Positions 34,526-44,667 are shown, counted from the first letter of the stretch. The stretch is 64,000 nt of DNA from Hydrogenovibrio sp965140365 (GCA_965140365.1 OZ223196.1); one strand, 5' to 3'. Program-made: numbers and translations. The notes: a model not told the origin generated them from the sequence alone.

Positions 34526-35452
34526 TCAATCCAACCAAATCGGCCGTTTCTGCCAGGCCTGGTAGTTTGATTCCCCAAAGACATTCATCAGAAACAGCGC
34601 GGCGCGGTAAGGCGCTCGAACCTCAGAAACCGTCGGTATTTCGGCTATTTTTTGATATTCGTTACAAAATTCATTAAATTGATTTTCGTTCAGCAACAGC
34701 TCAACCAACACCCAATCCAAGGCCACCGGCCCGGCCACCAACGCATCCAAATCGGTCAGACCCACTAAACGACCGTCCTGCTGCAAAAACTGATCCCAAC
34801 GTAAATCGGGCATAATGATGCCAAACGGTCCGGCGTCGAAGTCCGGCTGAAAAACCCTGTCACATTCACCCAACAAAGCCTCCCGCTCGGCAAGCGACAC
34901 ACCGTTTTCCGGCGTGGCCTGTTGTTCCAGCCAATCTTTTAAACGTTTTGACCAGGCCTGGTGGTTTTGCCGATTCAACGCCGGGCGAGCAATTTCACCG
35001 AAACCGTCAAACCGAACCCGATGCAATCCCGCCAAATGACGCGCCAACTGTGCCACCATTTCCGAAGTAACCGCCTCAGCCGTCACCGCACGACCCGGCA
35101 AACAGTCCGTGCGCAAACCCCACAGCCCCGCAGACGGCTTTAACCACAGTTGCAAAAGGGCCGGAATCCGCAACTCGGTCGCGTCCGCCACCATCGGATA
35201 CAGGGTGTCAAACCCTGAAATCTGCTGCGGTAAATTCACGTCGAATAACGCCTGCATTCCTTGCCAGAAAGGCCCAGCATCATGTGTAACAAAATTCAAA
35301 ACCTTGATCACATCACGTTGGCCATTGTCGTCGTAAAACCAAATTTGATGACTGCTGTCTTCGAATAAAGTCGGTAAAGGCTGCAAGGCCTCCGGCTTCA
35401 GTTCGGGAACACGGGACAATAAAAGGGTTAAAAGGTCTGAATCAGGCAACAT
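34526..35452 (-). CDS. Aminoglycoside-phosphotransferase-like kinase
   Basis: 308 aa. A kinase-like fold is suggested by DVIKVLNFVT (ATP lysine), a catalytic-loop equivalent MPDLRWDQFL and a metal loop LTDLDALVAG. The usual HxDxxxxN becomes PDLRWDQ: aspartate is kept, His and Asn are changed. It converges on the thiamin transport genes with 18 bases between stops, so a thiamin kinase role is possible but unproven. It carries two palindrome copies, both read as Gln-Ala-Trp. Confidence 0.65.
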   Translation of the reverse strand: MLPDSDLLTLLLSRVPELKPEALQPLPTLFEDSSHQIWFYDDNGQRDVIKVLNFVTHDAGPFWQGMQALFDVNLPQQISGFDTLYPMVADATELRIPALLQLWLKPSAGLWGLRTDCLPGRAVTAEAVTSEMVAQLARHLAGLHRVRFDGFGEIARPALNRQNHQAWSKRLKDWLEQQATPENGVSLAEREALLGECDRVFQPDFDAGPFGIIMPDLRWDQFLQQDGRLVGLTDLDALVAGPVALDWVLVELLLNENQFNEFCNEYQKIAEIPTVSEVRAPYRAALFLMNVFGESNYQAWQKRPIWLD

Positions 35453-35606
35453 AAAACCGTTATATAAAAAGTCGAAGGCATTAAAAAGAGAATGAGATGA
35501 CTATATCAGAAGATGTGTTTCTAAAACCGGAAAAAGTTCGAAACCCGCATTAGAAACGGATTCCGAAAACATGAGCAACGTACTCAAACCTTGGAACAAA
35601 AGGCTT

Positions 35607-37010
35607 TTACCGCCATTGACCAAACACCCACCAACCGTGCCAGTGCATTTTTTTGACCGTACAATCGGCTTCCTGGTAGGAACGTTCCCAATCCAAAAGC
35701 GGTGAGGTCCAAATGCGGCGCATCACTTGAAAAAAGCCATTTCGAGAGGACTGCAACCCGGAAAAATCCCGACAACTGTAATAATGTTCATTGGCGCCCG
35801 TGGAACCGTTAATGGCATCCATAAACCCTTTAATCGGTGAGGCAAAATCGTATTTCAAATCCGGATCAGCCGAGTAACGAATGCAATCCGTTTTGCCAAA
35901 CATAAAGTTTTGTATCACATCCATAAAACCACCGAAAAAGCCTTTATTCGGATAAGCGCACACCCCGGATCGCCCGACATAAAAGGTATCCCCATCCAAC
36001 TCCCAAGGATTCTTATATTTTGGATAAGTCATCATAAATGAGGAAACTTTTTTACGACCGGTAAACTGCATCGGAGCATTCCCAGCCACCCACTGCGCAT
36101 CGGCCGCATCCCAATGGGCTTCCGGAAAGGGGTTCACGCCGTCGTTAATGGTTAAGGGTTCATCGTCCAACACCGCTTGCCAGGCCTGGCTGGTTTTATC
36201 CGTCGGATTCATCCCTTCATAAGGCTTCGCCACCCATTGCGGCGAGAATTGCACCGTATCCGCCTGATAGTATTCCGCATCACCACCAAAAAACATCCCC
36301 ATCATGCCACCCCCGACGGAAGGGGCAATCCCGGTTTCACAATAACGTTTCCGATCGCCTGAATTCGGTGCGCCCATCACGCTTTGCGTTTCTTCCGCCA
36401 CCAAACACGCATTGTAGCGAGCATCACAGTAGCAACTGGCCATATCCGGCGAGTCAATGTCACTAGCCGATAAACCGTAAACCGCACGCCCGGTCGGGCG
36501 AAAAAACGGCAAAAGCGACGTAGCACTGCTTTCTTTAATCTCAATACTCACCGCACTGAAATCCGGCGGCATTTCGTCCTCTGCCAAACCGAACTTGGGG
36601 TTCTCCGCATTATGTTCCAACGGCTCGAATTCTTCGTGATAAGTGTACTCCATACCGCTGGAAGGATCGGTATAAGTCGCCGGCGCATCCAGCGGCACCA
36701 TATTGCCGAACTTGACCGTTAAATTTACATCGCTATCCACCTGATGCCCTAAATCCTTGAGCATATCGGATAATTTTTCACGCACCAAATCCCCCTGACC
36801 ATTTGCCACCATTTCACGGGTTAGCGACATTTCCGTTCGTAAAGCCACCGGTGCGATGGCTTGTGCGTAATTATCAAAATTACGATCCATAATCATTTTA
36901 TTGCCCAACTCCAATGCGGTATAAAAGCCGGTAAACCCAATGGACATAATGGCAATTCCGATAATCGAAATCGCGCCTCTTTGTGAATGCAACTTCTGAC
37001 GCTGTCTCAT
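35607..37010 (-). CDS. TadG-like pilus-assembly protein
   Basis: 467 aa. The N-terminus (SQRGAISIIGIAIMSIGFTGFYTALELGNKMI) is a prepilin-like hydrophobic helix of TadE/TadG type. A long, cysteine-containing extracytoplasmic region follows, with CYCDARYNACLV at about 190. It is the last gene of the tad operon and overlaps tadD by four bases. It is the only gene of the operon with a copy of the palindrome (36180). Confidence 0.72.
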   Translation of the reverse strand: MRQRQKLHSQRGAISIIGIAIMSIGFTGFYTALELGNKMIMDRNFDNYAQAIAPVALRTEMSLTREMVANGQGDLVREKLSDMLKDLGHQVDSDVNLTVKFGNMVPLDAPATYTDPSSGMEYTYHEEFEPLEHNAENPKFGLAEDEMPPDFSAVSIEIKESSATSLLPFFRPTGRAVYGLSASDIDSPDMASCYCDARYNACLVAEETQSVMGAPNSGDRKRYCETGIAPSVGGGMMGMFFGGDAEYYQADTVQFSPQWVAKPYEGMNPTDKTSQAWQAVLDDEPLTINDGVNPFPEAHWDAADAQWVAGNAPMQFTGRKKVSSFMMTYPKYKNPWELDGDTFYVGRSGVCAYPNKGFFGGFMDVIQNFMFGKTDCIRYSADPDLKYDFASPIKGFMDAINGSTGANEHYYSCRDFSGLQSSRNGFFQVMRRIWTSPLLDWERSYQEADCTVKKMHWHGWWVFGQWR

Positions 37011-37660
37011 ACACCCTCCACGGTTTTGAGCAGGTTTAAATTATTCGCCGCTTTGGTATTGAGCGGATCTTTTTGTAAGGCTTGTTGAAAATACTGTTTA
37101 GCCTGAGGGTAGCGTTTTTGCAATAACGCACTGAACCCCAGGTTATTCAGCGCACTGACTTTTTCGCTGTTGGAAGCCCCATCATCATCCAGCCAGGATT
37201 GGTATATTTTTTCCGCCAATGCATAGTCATCATTCATTAACGCCAGTCGAGCCAGTTCTCCCTCATCATCCCGGGAAAAACCGGACAAACCCTGTGCCTG
37301 CTTCCAGGCCGACAACGCCAGCCCATATTTCTTTTGGCCTTCATAACTTTGCGCTAGCAGACGATAGACGTCGATATCCTTTGGCCGAAACTTACGCATT
37401 TTTTGCAACAAATTTTCCGCCGCTTGATAACGCTCATCCTTGATTTGCATTCTGGCCATATCGAGGGCAAACTTATACTCATCTTCGACCCCCAAATTTT
37501 CCGCCAAAGGCTTGTCTTCCTGAGCGCTTTTGGCATAATCCAGGCGAGTTGGTTCATTTACGTCCAAGCTGCTGCAACCGGAAAGCAGCACCAATAGAGA
37601 AAAGGCGCTTAAGGCAAAAACAAACCTTCCCGTCCAATGATTATGTGTGTTTTTTAACAT
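37007..37660 (-). CDS. tadD: TadD-like TPR lipoprotein
   Basis: 217 aa. A lipoprotein signal ends at LLSGC (Cys29). Three to four tetratricopeptide repeats follow, for example YRLLAQSYEGQKKYGLALSAWKQA and LNNLGFSALLQKRYPQAKQYF. TadD-type lipoproteins act as pilotins for the secretin. Its start touches the last base of the tadC stop. Confidence 0.83.
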   Translation of the reverse strand: MLKNTHNHWTGRFVFALSAFSLLVLLSGCSSLDVNEPTRLDYAKSAQEDKPLAENLGVEDEYKFALDMARMQIKDERYQAAENLLQKMRKFRPKDIDVYRLLAQSYEGQKKYGLALSAWKQAQGLSGFSRDDEGELARLALMNDDYALAEKIYQSWLDDDGASNSEKVSALNNLGFSALLQKRYPQAKQYFQQALQKDPLNTKAANNLNLLKTVEGV

Positions 37661-38559
37661 TAAAAACTCCTTCCAAACTGCACCATTTGTTCCGCCAACA
37701 GCAAAATCAAATACGGAATCATCAAGAACGGCATAATCACCAAGGCCATTTTTGCAGACGTTTTCGCGGCTTTTTCCTGCATCATCTGCTCACGGTTCAA
37801 ATACATACGGCGCGAAAACTCATTAATCGCTTCACTGATGGAGCTCCCCAGTTTTTCATTTTGAATCAACATTTGAATCAAACTCTCAATGTCCTTGGTC
37901 GGGTTACGCTCGGCAAACTGCCGCAATGCTTCGGTTCGAGGCACGCCCAGTTGAATTTGGTCCAACAAATAATCAAACTCGCCGCACACTTCGGGCGCAA
38001 TTTCTCGTAATTCCTGCGTGACCCGTTTCATCGCCACCATATAACTCAAGCCGGCATTCATGCAGATATTGCTCATATCCAAAAAATCCGGTAACTGAAT
38101 ATTAATGCGTGCCAAACGTTTATTGCCCAGATAAATCAACACCCGTTCCGGCAACAGCAACATCACCGCGGGCACCGCAAGCATCCAAATCGGCGAAATC
38201 GCCCACCAGCTCCACAAAACCACCATCAGCAAAGCCGCCCCAATCACCAGGGCGTATTTCATAAAAAAATAAGCCCCAAACGCATTGGGTTGGCGGAATC
38301 CAGCGCGAGACAATTGCTGCTGAACCGTTTCAATTTCTTTCGACGTTTTCGGGCCCAACGCCCTGCCCAACGCACACCAACCACACCCTTGATAGCCGTC
38401 TTCTTTGCGCGTTTTAAACACTTGCATCAGCCCAACACGTACCTTTAAGTGCTCCACCGCCAACTGCCTGTTCTGAGCGTGCAACAAATGACGCACCACC
38501 ATCAACGTCACGATAAACGTCAAGATGGCGACCAAAATCAGCAATATCGCTAAATTCAT
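37660..38559 (-). CDS. tadC: TadC inner-membrane platform protein
   Basis: 299 aa. It contains the T2SSF domain with conserved LPDFLDMSNICMNAGLSY and a C-terminal membrane pair including ALVIMPFLMIPYLILLLAEQM. TadC works with TadB as the platform for Flp pilus polymerisation. It starts three bases from the tadB stop. Confidence 0.88.
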   Translation of the reverse strand: MNLAILLILVAILTFIVTLMVVRHLLHAQNRQLAVEHLKVRVGLMQVFKTRKEDGYQGCGWCALGRALGPKTSKEIETVQQQLSRAGFRQPNAFGAYFFMKYALVIGAALLMVVLWSWWAISPIWMLAVPAVMLLLPERVLIYLGNKRLARINIQLPDFLDMSNICMNAGLSYMVAMKRVTQELREIAPEVCGEFDYLLDQIQLGVPRTEALRQFAERNPTKDIESLIQMLIQNEKLGSSISEAINEFSRRMYLNREQMMQEKAAKTSAKMALVIMPFLMIPYLILLLAEQMVQFGRSF

Positions 38560-38562
38560 CCG

Positions 38563-39504
38563 TTAAAACCTCATGGTCAGCATGTGCTTTAAAATCAAGG
38601 TGCCCGTGCCAATCAAAGCCAGCGACAAAATAAATAATTTAATCCCCAAGGAATCCTGCAAAAAAAACGTCATCGATTCAGGGTCAAACAAATATTTATA
38701 AAGAATGTATGCGACCGGAGCGCCACCGATAAACCAAGCGGTAAAGCGCGACTCGGCTGTCATAGTTTTCAGCTTGGCCTGAAATTGCTCCCGGCGACGC
38801 ATCAGTCGAGACAACTCGGTCAAAATCGCCGACAGTTGTCCACCGGTTTCCCGCTGAATAATGAGCGTAATCACAAAAAACTGCGCTTCCTGTAACGCCA
38901 CACGAGATTGAAACTCTCGCAGAATATCCCGCATACTGATGCCCAATTGCAGTTGTTTGTTGACTTCTTGAAACTCGTCCGCCAAAGGGCCTTTCATGTC
39001 TTCAGCCACCGACGCCAAAGCCCCGTCAATGCTGTAACCCGATTGCAAAGCCCGAACGGTGTTATCCAGCATTTCAGGGAAGTCGCTCCGCAATTGCTTT
39101 TGACGTTGACGTATTTTTAACAAGAGATAAATGCCCGGTAGAAACGGCAATAGCAAAAGAACAAACAACGTTTTTTCGTTTAACACCGAATATTGTGTCG
39201 CCAGGAAAAAGGCACTGACAAATAGCAAGACAAACTGCAACGCCACTAAACTGATAAACGCTTTTCGATCCGTCAACCCGGCCTTTTTAAATTGGCTTTT
39301 TAACCAAAGCCACAAACCATTGTCGGAAGCCTGCCACCAAGGAAGGTTCTGTTCCTCTTTGGTCGCCAATTCAAACCCAACCCGAAACTTAAGACGATTC
39401 AGCGCCTGTTGATGCGCCTGGCGTCGCTCCGTCTGTTTGGCCACCACAAATAAAATAAACGGCAACATCAACACCAGCGCAACGCCGACAAACCCCCAGC
39501 TCAT
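38563..39504 (-). CDS. tadB: TadB inner-membrane platform protein
   Basis: 313 aa. An N-terminal membrane helix, then two helices around residues 85-130, a T2SSF domain with DFPEMLDNTVRALQSGYSID, and two C-terminal helices. The stop and start overlaps with tadC and tadA indicate one transcript. Confidence 0.88.
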   Translation of the reverse strand: MSWGFVGVALVLMLPFILFVVAKQTERRQAHQQALNRLKFRVGFELATKEEQNLPWWQASDNGLWLWLKSQFKKAGLTDRKAFISLVALQFVLLFVSAFFLATQYSVLNEKTLFVLLLLPFLPGIYLLLKIRQRQKQLRSDFPEMLDNTVRALQSGYSIDGALASVAEDMKGPLADEFQEVNKQLQLGISMRDILREFQSRVALQEAQFFVITLIIQRETGGQLSAILTELSRLMRRREQFQAKLKTMTAESRFTAWFIGGAPVAYILYKYLFDPESMTFFLQDSLGIKLFILSLALIGTGTLILKHMLTMRF

Positions 39505-40907
39505 GCCACCACCTCTTGACGGAATTCAAACCATTCCGCCGGTAAAGCCAAGCCCATGGCCTCACATTTCTTACCACAACCGGGGCGTAAGCCAGTCGCC
39601 CGGAAAGCCCCTTTGATTTGATTCGTTCCTTTATCGATTTGGTTTTCGAACACGAAAATATCTTGCAGAACGACATTATCCTCTTCCACACCGACCACTT
39701 CGGTCACGGATTCCATTCGCCGCTTACCGTCCTTACCGCGATTAACATAAATAATCAAATCAATGGCACTGGCAATCTGTTTTCGAATCGACTGCGCCGG
39801 AATATCCACCCCACTGAGGTTAATCATCAGTTCCAAACGCGAGATGCTGTCCCTCGGGCTGTTTGCGTGCAAGGTCGCCAAAGAGCCATCATGCCCGGTG
39901 TTCATCGCCTGAAGCATGTCCAGCACTTCGCCGCCCCGTACTTCCCCCAGCACAATCCGGTCCGGACGCATTCGCAACGCATTTTTCAACAATTCGCGTT
40001 GCGTCACCTCCCCAATACCTTCGGCATTCGGCGGACGGGTTTCCAAACGCACCACATGCGACTGCTGCATGCGCAATTCAGCACTGTCTTCAATGGTCAC
40101 GGTGCGTTCATTTTCCGGAATCAACCCCGAGAGCATATTCAAGGTGGTGGTTTTACCCGAACCCGTCCCGCCACACACCAAAATATTCAACCCAGCCTTG
40201 ACCGCATAATCCAAGAACATGAACATCTGCTCCGTCATGGCGCCAAAGGCAATCATGTCCTTGGCGCGCAGATGTTTTTCGGGGAAACGGCGTATCGACA
40301 CACTAATGCCGTCCACCGCCAGAGGCGGAATAATGATATTGATTCGAGAGCCATCCGGCAGCCGAGCATCGACTAACGGCGAGGATTCATCCACACGTCG
40401 ACCGGTGGTATAAAGCATCCGGTCAACTTTGTTGCGTAAATGTTCTTCACTGATAAAACGCACATCGGTCAACTCCAATTGACCGTTACGCTCAACGTAA
40501 ATCTGGTTGTAACCGTTAATTAAAATATCCGACACCGTGGTATCGGTTAATAAGGGTTCGATCGGTCCCAAACCATAAATTTCATCCAACAGTTCCACGC
40601 CGAGCTGGCGCACTTCGACATCCGATAAGGGGTACCCCATATCCGCCGCCACTTCACGCACCAACTCTTCCAGGCGCGGACGCAACTCCTGTCGAGTCTC
40701 CTGACTATCCGCCTGATAAAAAGCATCGTCTTCGGTGGCTTTTTTCTGGCAACGATGTTTAATTTCCTGAAAGCTGTTGCTTTGTTTAAGGTCTGTGTCT
40801 TTTTTCAAACCACTTGGCCGCACTTTCGATAACGATTCCTTGGTGGCCAATTCATTCTGCAACTTCCGGTGCTGCTCAGCTTGGTGTAAACGCTCTCGAA
40901 TTCCCAT
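39501..40907 (-). CDS. tadA: TadA/CpaF secretion ATPase
   Basis: 468 aa. It is a type II/IV secretion ATPase powering Flp pilus assembly and retraction. The Walker A box is GGTGSGKTTTLNML; an aspartate-box region with RPDRIVLGEVRGGEVLDMLQAMNTGHDGS and the His box TLHANSP follow. The N-terminal linker is charged. A tail of about 30 residues after the usual end contains three cysteines. Confidence 0.94.
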   Translation of the reverse strand: MGIRERLHQAEQHRKLQNELATKESLSKVRPSGLKKDTDLKQSNSFQEIKHRCQKKATEDDAFYQADSQETRQELRPRLEELVREVAADMGYPLSDVEVRQLGVELLDEIYGLGPIEPLLTDTTVSDILINGYNQIYVERNGQLELTDVRFISEEHLRNKVDRMLYTTGRRVDESSPLVDARLPDGSRINIIIPPLAVDGISVSIRRFPEKHLRAKDMIAFGAMTEQMFMFLDYAVKAGLNILVCGGTGSGKTTTLNMLSGLIPENERTVTIEDSAELRMQQSHVVRLETRPPNAEGIGEVTQRELLKNALRMRPDRIVLGEVRGGEVLDMLQAMNTGHDGSLATLHANSPRDSISRLELMINLSGVDIPAQSIRKQIASAIDLIIYVNRGKDGKRRMESVTEVVGVEEDNVVLQDIFVFENQIDKGTNQIKGAFRATGLRPGCGKKCEAMGLALPAEWFEFRQEVVA

Positions 40908-42176
40908 TTACGACACCATTGTCTTTTCATTCAAGTGTCCACTCGTTTTCGGCTCACCCATTCGTTTGAACATACGCTTTCCGAATGTCAGCCACCAACG
41001 GTTTTGTTTTGGCCGTCTGACATTTTCGGCCTGATCTTCCATTTCAGGTAAAGACGCACCATTATGTAATAGGTTAGCCAAGCTGTGCAGTTGAAAATTG
41101 GCTATCGAATCTGAGTGAGAATCCTTAAGCAATCGTCCTTCTTTCAACGAATCATTAAAAGCGCGATAATCGTTGGATACGCGCACCACCGTATCCACAT
41201 CCATATCTTTAACCACTTCCTCCAACATTTCGTCCTGCTGGCTGGCACTCCGGTTCAAAACCAATTTTAAAGAGTCTTTTAAATAACCCAGTGTCTGAGT
41301 GAGTTTAATGGCGGTGTTTACGGCGCGGAAAGAGGACAGTGACGGCTCTGCAACCAATACGATATTATCGGACTCATCCAAACAACTCAGTGTCAAATCC
41401 GACAAATCACTGGCGCAATCAATGACCACATGGTCGTAATAGCGTCGCAAAGAATGAATGATGGTCTTGATTAATTCACCATTCAGATTATCCAACTCAC
41501 TGACTTCCGACGGTAACGACAACACATATAACCCGGATTCATGACGGGATAAAGACTTGTAAATCAGGTTTTCATCAAAACGATTCAGGTTATAGACAAA
41601 GTCCGTCAAGGAATAGAGACGTTGATTTTCCATATTCAAATACAAAGACGTATCCCCCAACGGCATATTCAAGTCCACCAGGACGGTTCGGCCATCGGTC
41701 AACTCTGTCAAGTGCGACGCCAGATTGGTGGCGAGTGCCGTACAGCCCACGCCACCTTTTAAGCTGAAAAAAGACGATACATTGCCGTTTTTTCCCTGCC
41801 GACGTCGATCCTGCATATGCAGAATGGACAGAATATGCAACACTTCACCGGGGCACTCGATAAACCCTTGCACGCCCTGGTGGTTCGCCTCAATGATAAA
41901 GTCCACATTTTTACGCTTTAACAGCACATAAAGCGACACCCCTTTACCGAGAGTCAATACGCTATTAATACGCTCCAAAGCCACTTCAACATCACCATCA
42001 AATTCCAATAACGCCAAACTGACATCTTCCGGCCAAACATGCGGCACTTCGCTGACCGCCTCCAATGAATATTTCGAAGCAATCGAGACCCTAACCGCCT
42101 CCAAAATATCCTCATCAGACCCAATGTAAATGGCTTGGTTTTGCGCAATGCCGTGTGTTGTTATTGAATTTGTCAT
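40908..42176 (-). CDS. tadZ: TadZ/CpaE-like ATPase, pilus localisation factor
   Basis: 422 aa. An N-terminal receiver-like domain (about 10-125) is followed by a MinD/ParA-like ATPase (about 130-400) with FSLKGGVGCTALATNLA. The deviant Walker A has Cys where the second lysine is usual. DLNMPLGDTSLYLN and VVIDCASDLSDL match the later motifs. TadZ places the pilus machine, often at a pole. It lies between rcpA and tadA with no gap. Confidence 0.85.
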   Translation of the reverse strand: MTNSITTHGIAQNQAIYIGSDEDILEAVRVSIASKYSLEAVSEVPHVWPEDVSLALLEFDGDVEVALERINSVLTLGKGVSLYVLLKRKNVDFIIEANHQGVQGFIECPGEVLHILSILHMQDRRRQGKNGNVSSFFSLKGGVGCTALATNLASHLTELTDGRTVLVDLNMPLGDTSLYLNMENQRLYSLTDFVYNLNRFDENLIYKSLSRHESGLYVLSLPSEVSELDNLNGELIKTIIHSLRRYYDHVVIDCASDLSDLTLSCLDESDNIVLVAEPSLSSFRAVNTAIKLTQTLGYLKDSLKLVLNRSASQQDEMLEEVVKDMDVDTVVRVSNDYRAFNDSLKEGRLLKDSHSDSIANFQLHSLANLLHNGASLPEMEDQAENVRRPKQNRWWLTFGKRMFKRMGEPKTSGHLNEKTMVS

Positions 42177-43786
42177 TAGGGCTTCTCCAATCCAACTTTC
42201 ACATCCAATTCCGGTAAAGCGCTTTCACCTTCCGGCAACAAGTCAGCCACTTTGCCCATAAAAAAACCTTCAGTGGCGCTCGGACGGGTTAAACGCTCGC
42301 CCGGTAACGACACCTTTTGACCTTTCTCAATCGGTTGAACAAACTCCGGTGTCACCAGTATCGCTAACTCCGTCTGATCTTTGTCATAGCTGGTGGAACG
42401 AAACAAGGCTCCAATAATCGGAATGTCGCCCAATAACGGAATCTTATTGATGGACGTGCGCAAGTTGTCTTGAATTAAGCCCCCAATCACAAAACTTTGT
42501 CCATCCGCCAGCGTAATGGTTGTGGAAGCACGGCGCGACCGAAAGCCGGGGACAATAATGGAACCATTTTGCGAGCCGGCACTTTCATCGATGTTACTCA
42601 CTTCCGGTGCCACCGTCATTTGAATCAGGCCGGACTCGGTAATCACCGGACTGAAACGTAGCCGCACCCCAAATTCCTTATATTCCACCGTAATAGTATT
42701 TTCGTTTTGAGACACTGGAATCGGCACTTCACCACCGACCAGGAAATCGGCCGTTTCACCCGATTGCACAATCAATTCGGGCTTGGCCAGAACACGCGCC
42801 AGGTTATTGCCTTCCAAAAGGGATAACACTCCGAAAATATTACCGTTGCGCGGGTTGATCCCAATTTGAAAACCATCCGAAAATGGAAGCGGAATACTGC
42901 GTGATTCAATTTTGGGCGAGGATTCACCTAAAGTACCATAGGCCACACGGCCTACATTGGATAAAAAGCTGGCGGTCCCCCCCAAATTCCCGGGCGGAAA
43001 AATGCCAAAACTATCCGTTTTACTGCCGATCCCGACACCACTGCGGAAAGGGTTGCCTTTCACCACTTCCGCCACGCGCACCGACAACTTAATCTGCTGC
43101 GGTCCCGTAACCTTAATCATATTCACCACACTCAATCCCAAGGCCGACACCACCGATTGAATACGGCTTCGTTGTGCGTCATTCGGCACTTCACCACTTA
43201 ACAGCACCATATAGTTGCCGGCCAACGGCTGGGCACCGAAACTGCCTGCGGTTTGTGCGGCTTGCAGCACTTCTTGATCCTGACGGCGCATATTCGGTGC
43301 CGAGGCATCCTCGTCCAACTGAGTGCCGATTTCATCCACCTGACGGCGCACGGCGGTTTCCGGTTGCAACCAGACATTTTTCAGTTGAAAACGTACCCCG
43401 CCTTCCGGGTTCAAATCTTTCATTAACCCAGTTAAGGTGCTTTCAATTTCTTCTCGACGGGATTGATCCGGCGCCACGTTCAAAACCACTTTGTGATCCA
43501 CATTCGGTGTGTTTCGATAGGTCACAATCAATTGAGTTCGCCCAGCACCTCGTCCGGTAATCAGCAACTCATTTTTGCTAAGCACCTTGACGGTGGCCAA
43601 ATCTGGGTTGGCAATCAACGCGCGCTTCAAACTCTGATCGAACTTGATAATCTGACTGTCGGTTTCGGTTAAATCATAGGTCTTAGCCAGCGCTGCAGAT
43701 TGAGACTGAGATGGAAAAACCATCAATCCCAGGCAGGCCGCTAAAACACTTTTTTTTAAAAAACCACATTCGTTTTTCGGTTTCAT
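42176..43786 (-). CDS. rcpA: RcpA/CpaC outer-membrane secretin
   Basis: 536 aa with a signal peptide (about 1-32). A pilus/BON-like N domain (KNELLITGRGAGRTQLIVTY) precedes the secretin domain with VRVAEVVKGNPFRSG, LAKPELIVQSGETADFLVGGEVPIP and ITLADGQSFVIGGLIQDN. It forms the outer-membrane pore through which the Flp fibre exits. It overlaps rcpC by four bases. Confidence 0.92.
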   Translation of the reverse strand: MKPKNECGFLKKSVLAACLGLMVFPSQSQSAALAKTYDLTETDSQIIKFDQSLKRALIANPDLATVKVLSKNELLITGRGAGRTQLIVTYRNTPNVDHKVVLNVAPDQSRREEIESTLTGLMKDLNPEGGVRFQLKNVWLQPETAVRRQVDEIGTQLDEDASAPNMRRQDQEVLQAAQTAGSFGAQPLAGNYMVLLSGEVPNDAQRSRIQSVVSALGLSVVNMIKVTGPQQIKLSVRVAEVVKGNPFRSGVGIGSKTDSFGIFPPGNLGGTASFLSNVGRVAYGTLGESSPKIESRSIPLPFSDGFQIGINPRNGNIFGVLSLLEGNNLARVLAKPELIVQSGETADFLVGGEVPIPVSQNENTITVEYKEFGVRLRFSPVITESGLIQMTVAPEVSNIDESAGSQNGSIIVPGFRSRRASTTITLADGQSFVIGGLIQDNLRTSINKIPLLGDIPIIGALFRSTSYDKDQTELAILVTPEFVQPIEKGQKVSLPGERLTRPSATEGFFMGKVADLLPEGESALPELDVKVGLEKP

Positions 43787-44667
43787 TGTGTAATTACCTC
43801 TTGCACTTGATCACCCTGCATAATTTGGATGACTTCTCGGCGCGACTTCGGCTTAAATTTAGGTGGGCGCTGTCGGCTTCGTTCGATCACCTTAACGTTC
43901 ACACCATCCGTTTCGACCAACTTGACATCGGCCTGCCCCCGCAAGGCGAGATGCACCGCTCCGACATTCATGGCGAGCGCCAATTGTTCCGATTGGGATG
44001 TATCCACATTCAAAGCCACCATCGATTCTTTGACAAACGCCTCACCCTGATGATTTTTTTGCTCTTTTTGCGCCTGTTCTTCTTTGAGATACCCCATTCG
44101 GTTGGTTTGCCCAATTGACAGCACCTCAATGTTCTGCAAAATAGTACGGCTGATCATGCGTTTGCCGTCCGCGCTTTCAAACACACTGATGACATCGACG
44201 TGATCGCCTGGGTTCAGCATCCCAAGCAGACCGCTTTCTGCGGAAACCGGTAAGCGTATCGCACGTCGTCCCGGCTCCAGAATGGCTTCCACACTGCTGT
44301 CGGATTGGCCTTCCAACCCGACCTTTTGATCCAGTAACCATTCCCCCACATAAATATGCTGTTTCGCCACGCGCCCGACCACATTTTCCGGTTGCGTGAC
44401 CACACCATTCACCAACAAACCTTCTGTCGGCACCATCAGCACTTTAATGTCGTCCGCTTCGATTTTTTCGCCGCGATACAACTCGCGGTTGGCCACCACC
44501 ACCGAACGCATATCCGGCTTTTCGACCACGGTAATGGTTTTGACTTCGGCTTGGGATTTGGCTTCATTTACCCGGCTTTCAACGTAGCCGTACACCAGGC
44601 CAATCGCCAATACGGCCGCCAAAAGCGAGGTTCCGTACAGCACGAAATCGCTTCGTTGCATTTTCAT
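43783..44667 (-). CDS. rcpC: RcpC/CpaB pilus-assembly protein
   Basis: 294 aa from the ATG at 44667 (MKMQRSDFVLYG), chosen because it leads directly into a membrane helix; the frame is open 20 codons further. It contains the SAF domain (VVVANRELYRGEKIEADDIKVLM), then LEPGRRAIRLPVSAESGLLGMLNPGDHVDVI, the usual CpaB core. It is a periplasmic partner of the secretin. Confidence 0.88.
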   Translation of the reverse strand: MKMQRSDFVLYGTSLLAAVLAIGLVYGYVESRVNEAKSQAEVKTITVVEKPDMRSVVVANRELYRGEKIEADDIKVLMVPTEGLLVNGVVTQPENVVGRVAKQHIYVGEWLLDQKVGLEGQSDSSVEAILEPGRRAIRLPVSAESGLLGMLNPGDHVDVISVFESADGKRMISRTILQNIEVLSIGQTNRMGYLKEEQAQKEQKNHQGEAFVKESMVALNVDTSQSEQLALAMNVGAVHLALRGQADVKLVETDGVNVKVIERSRQRPPKFKPKSRREVIQIMQGDQVQEVITQ

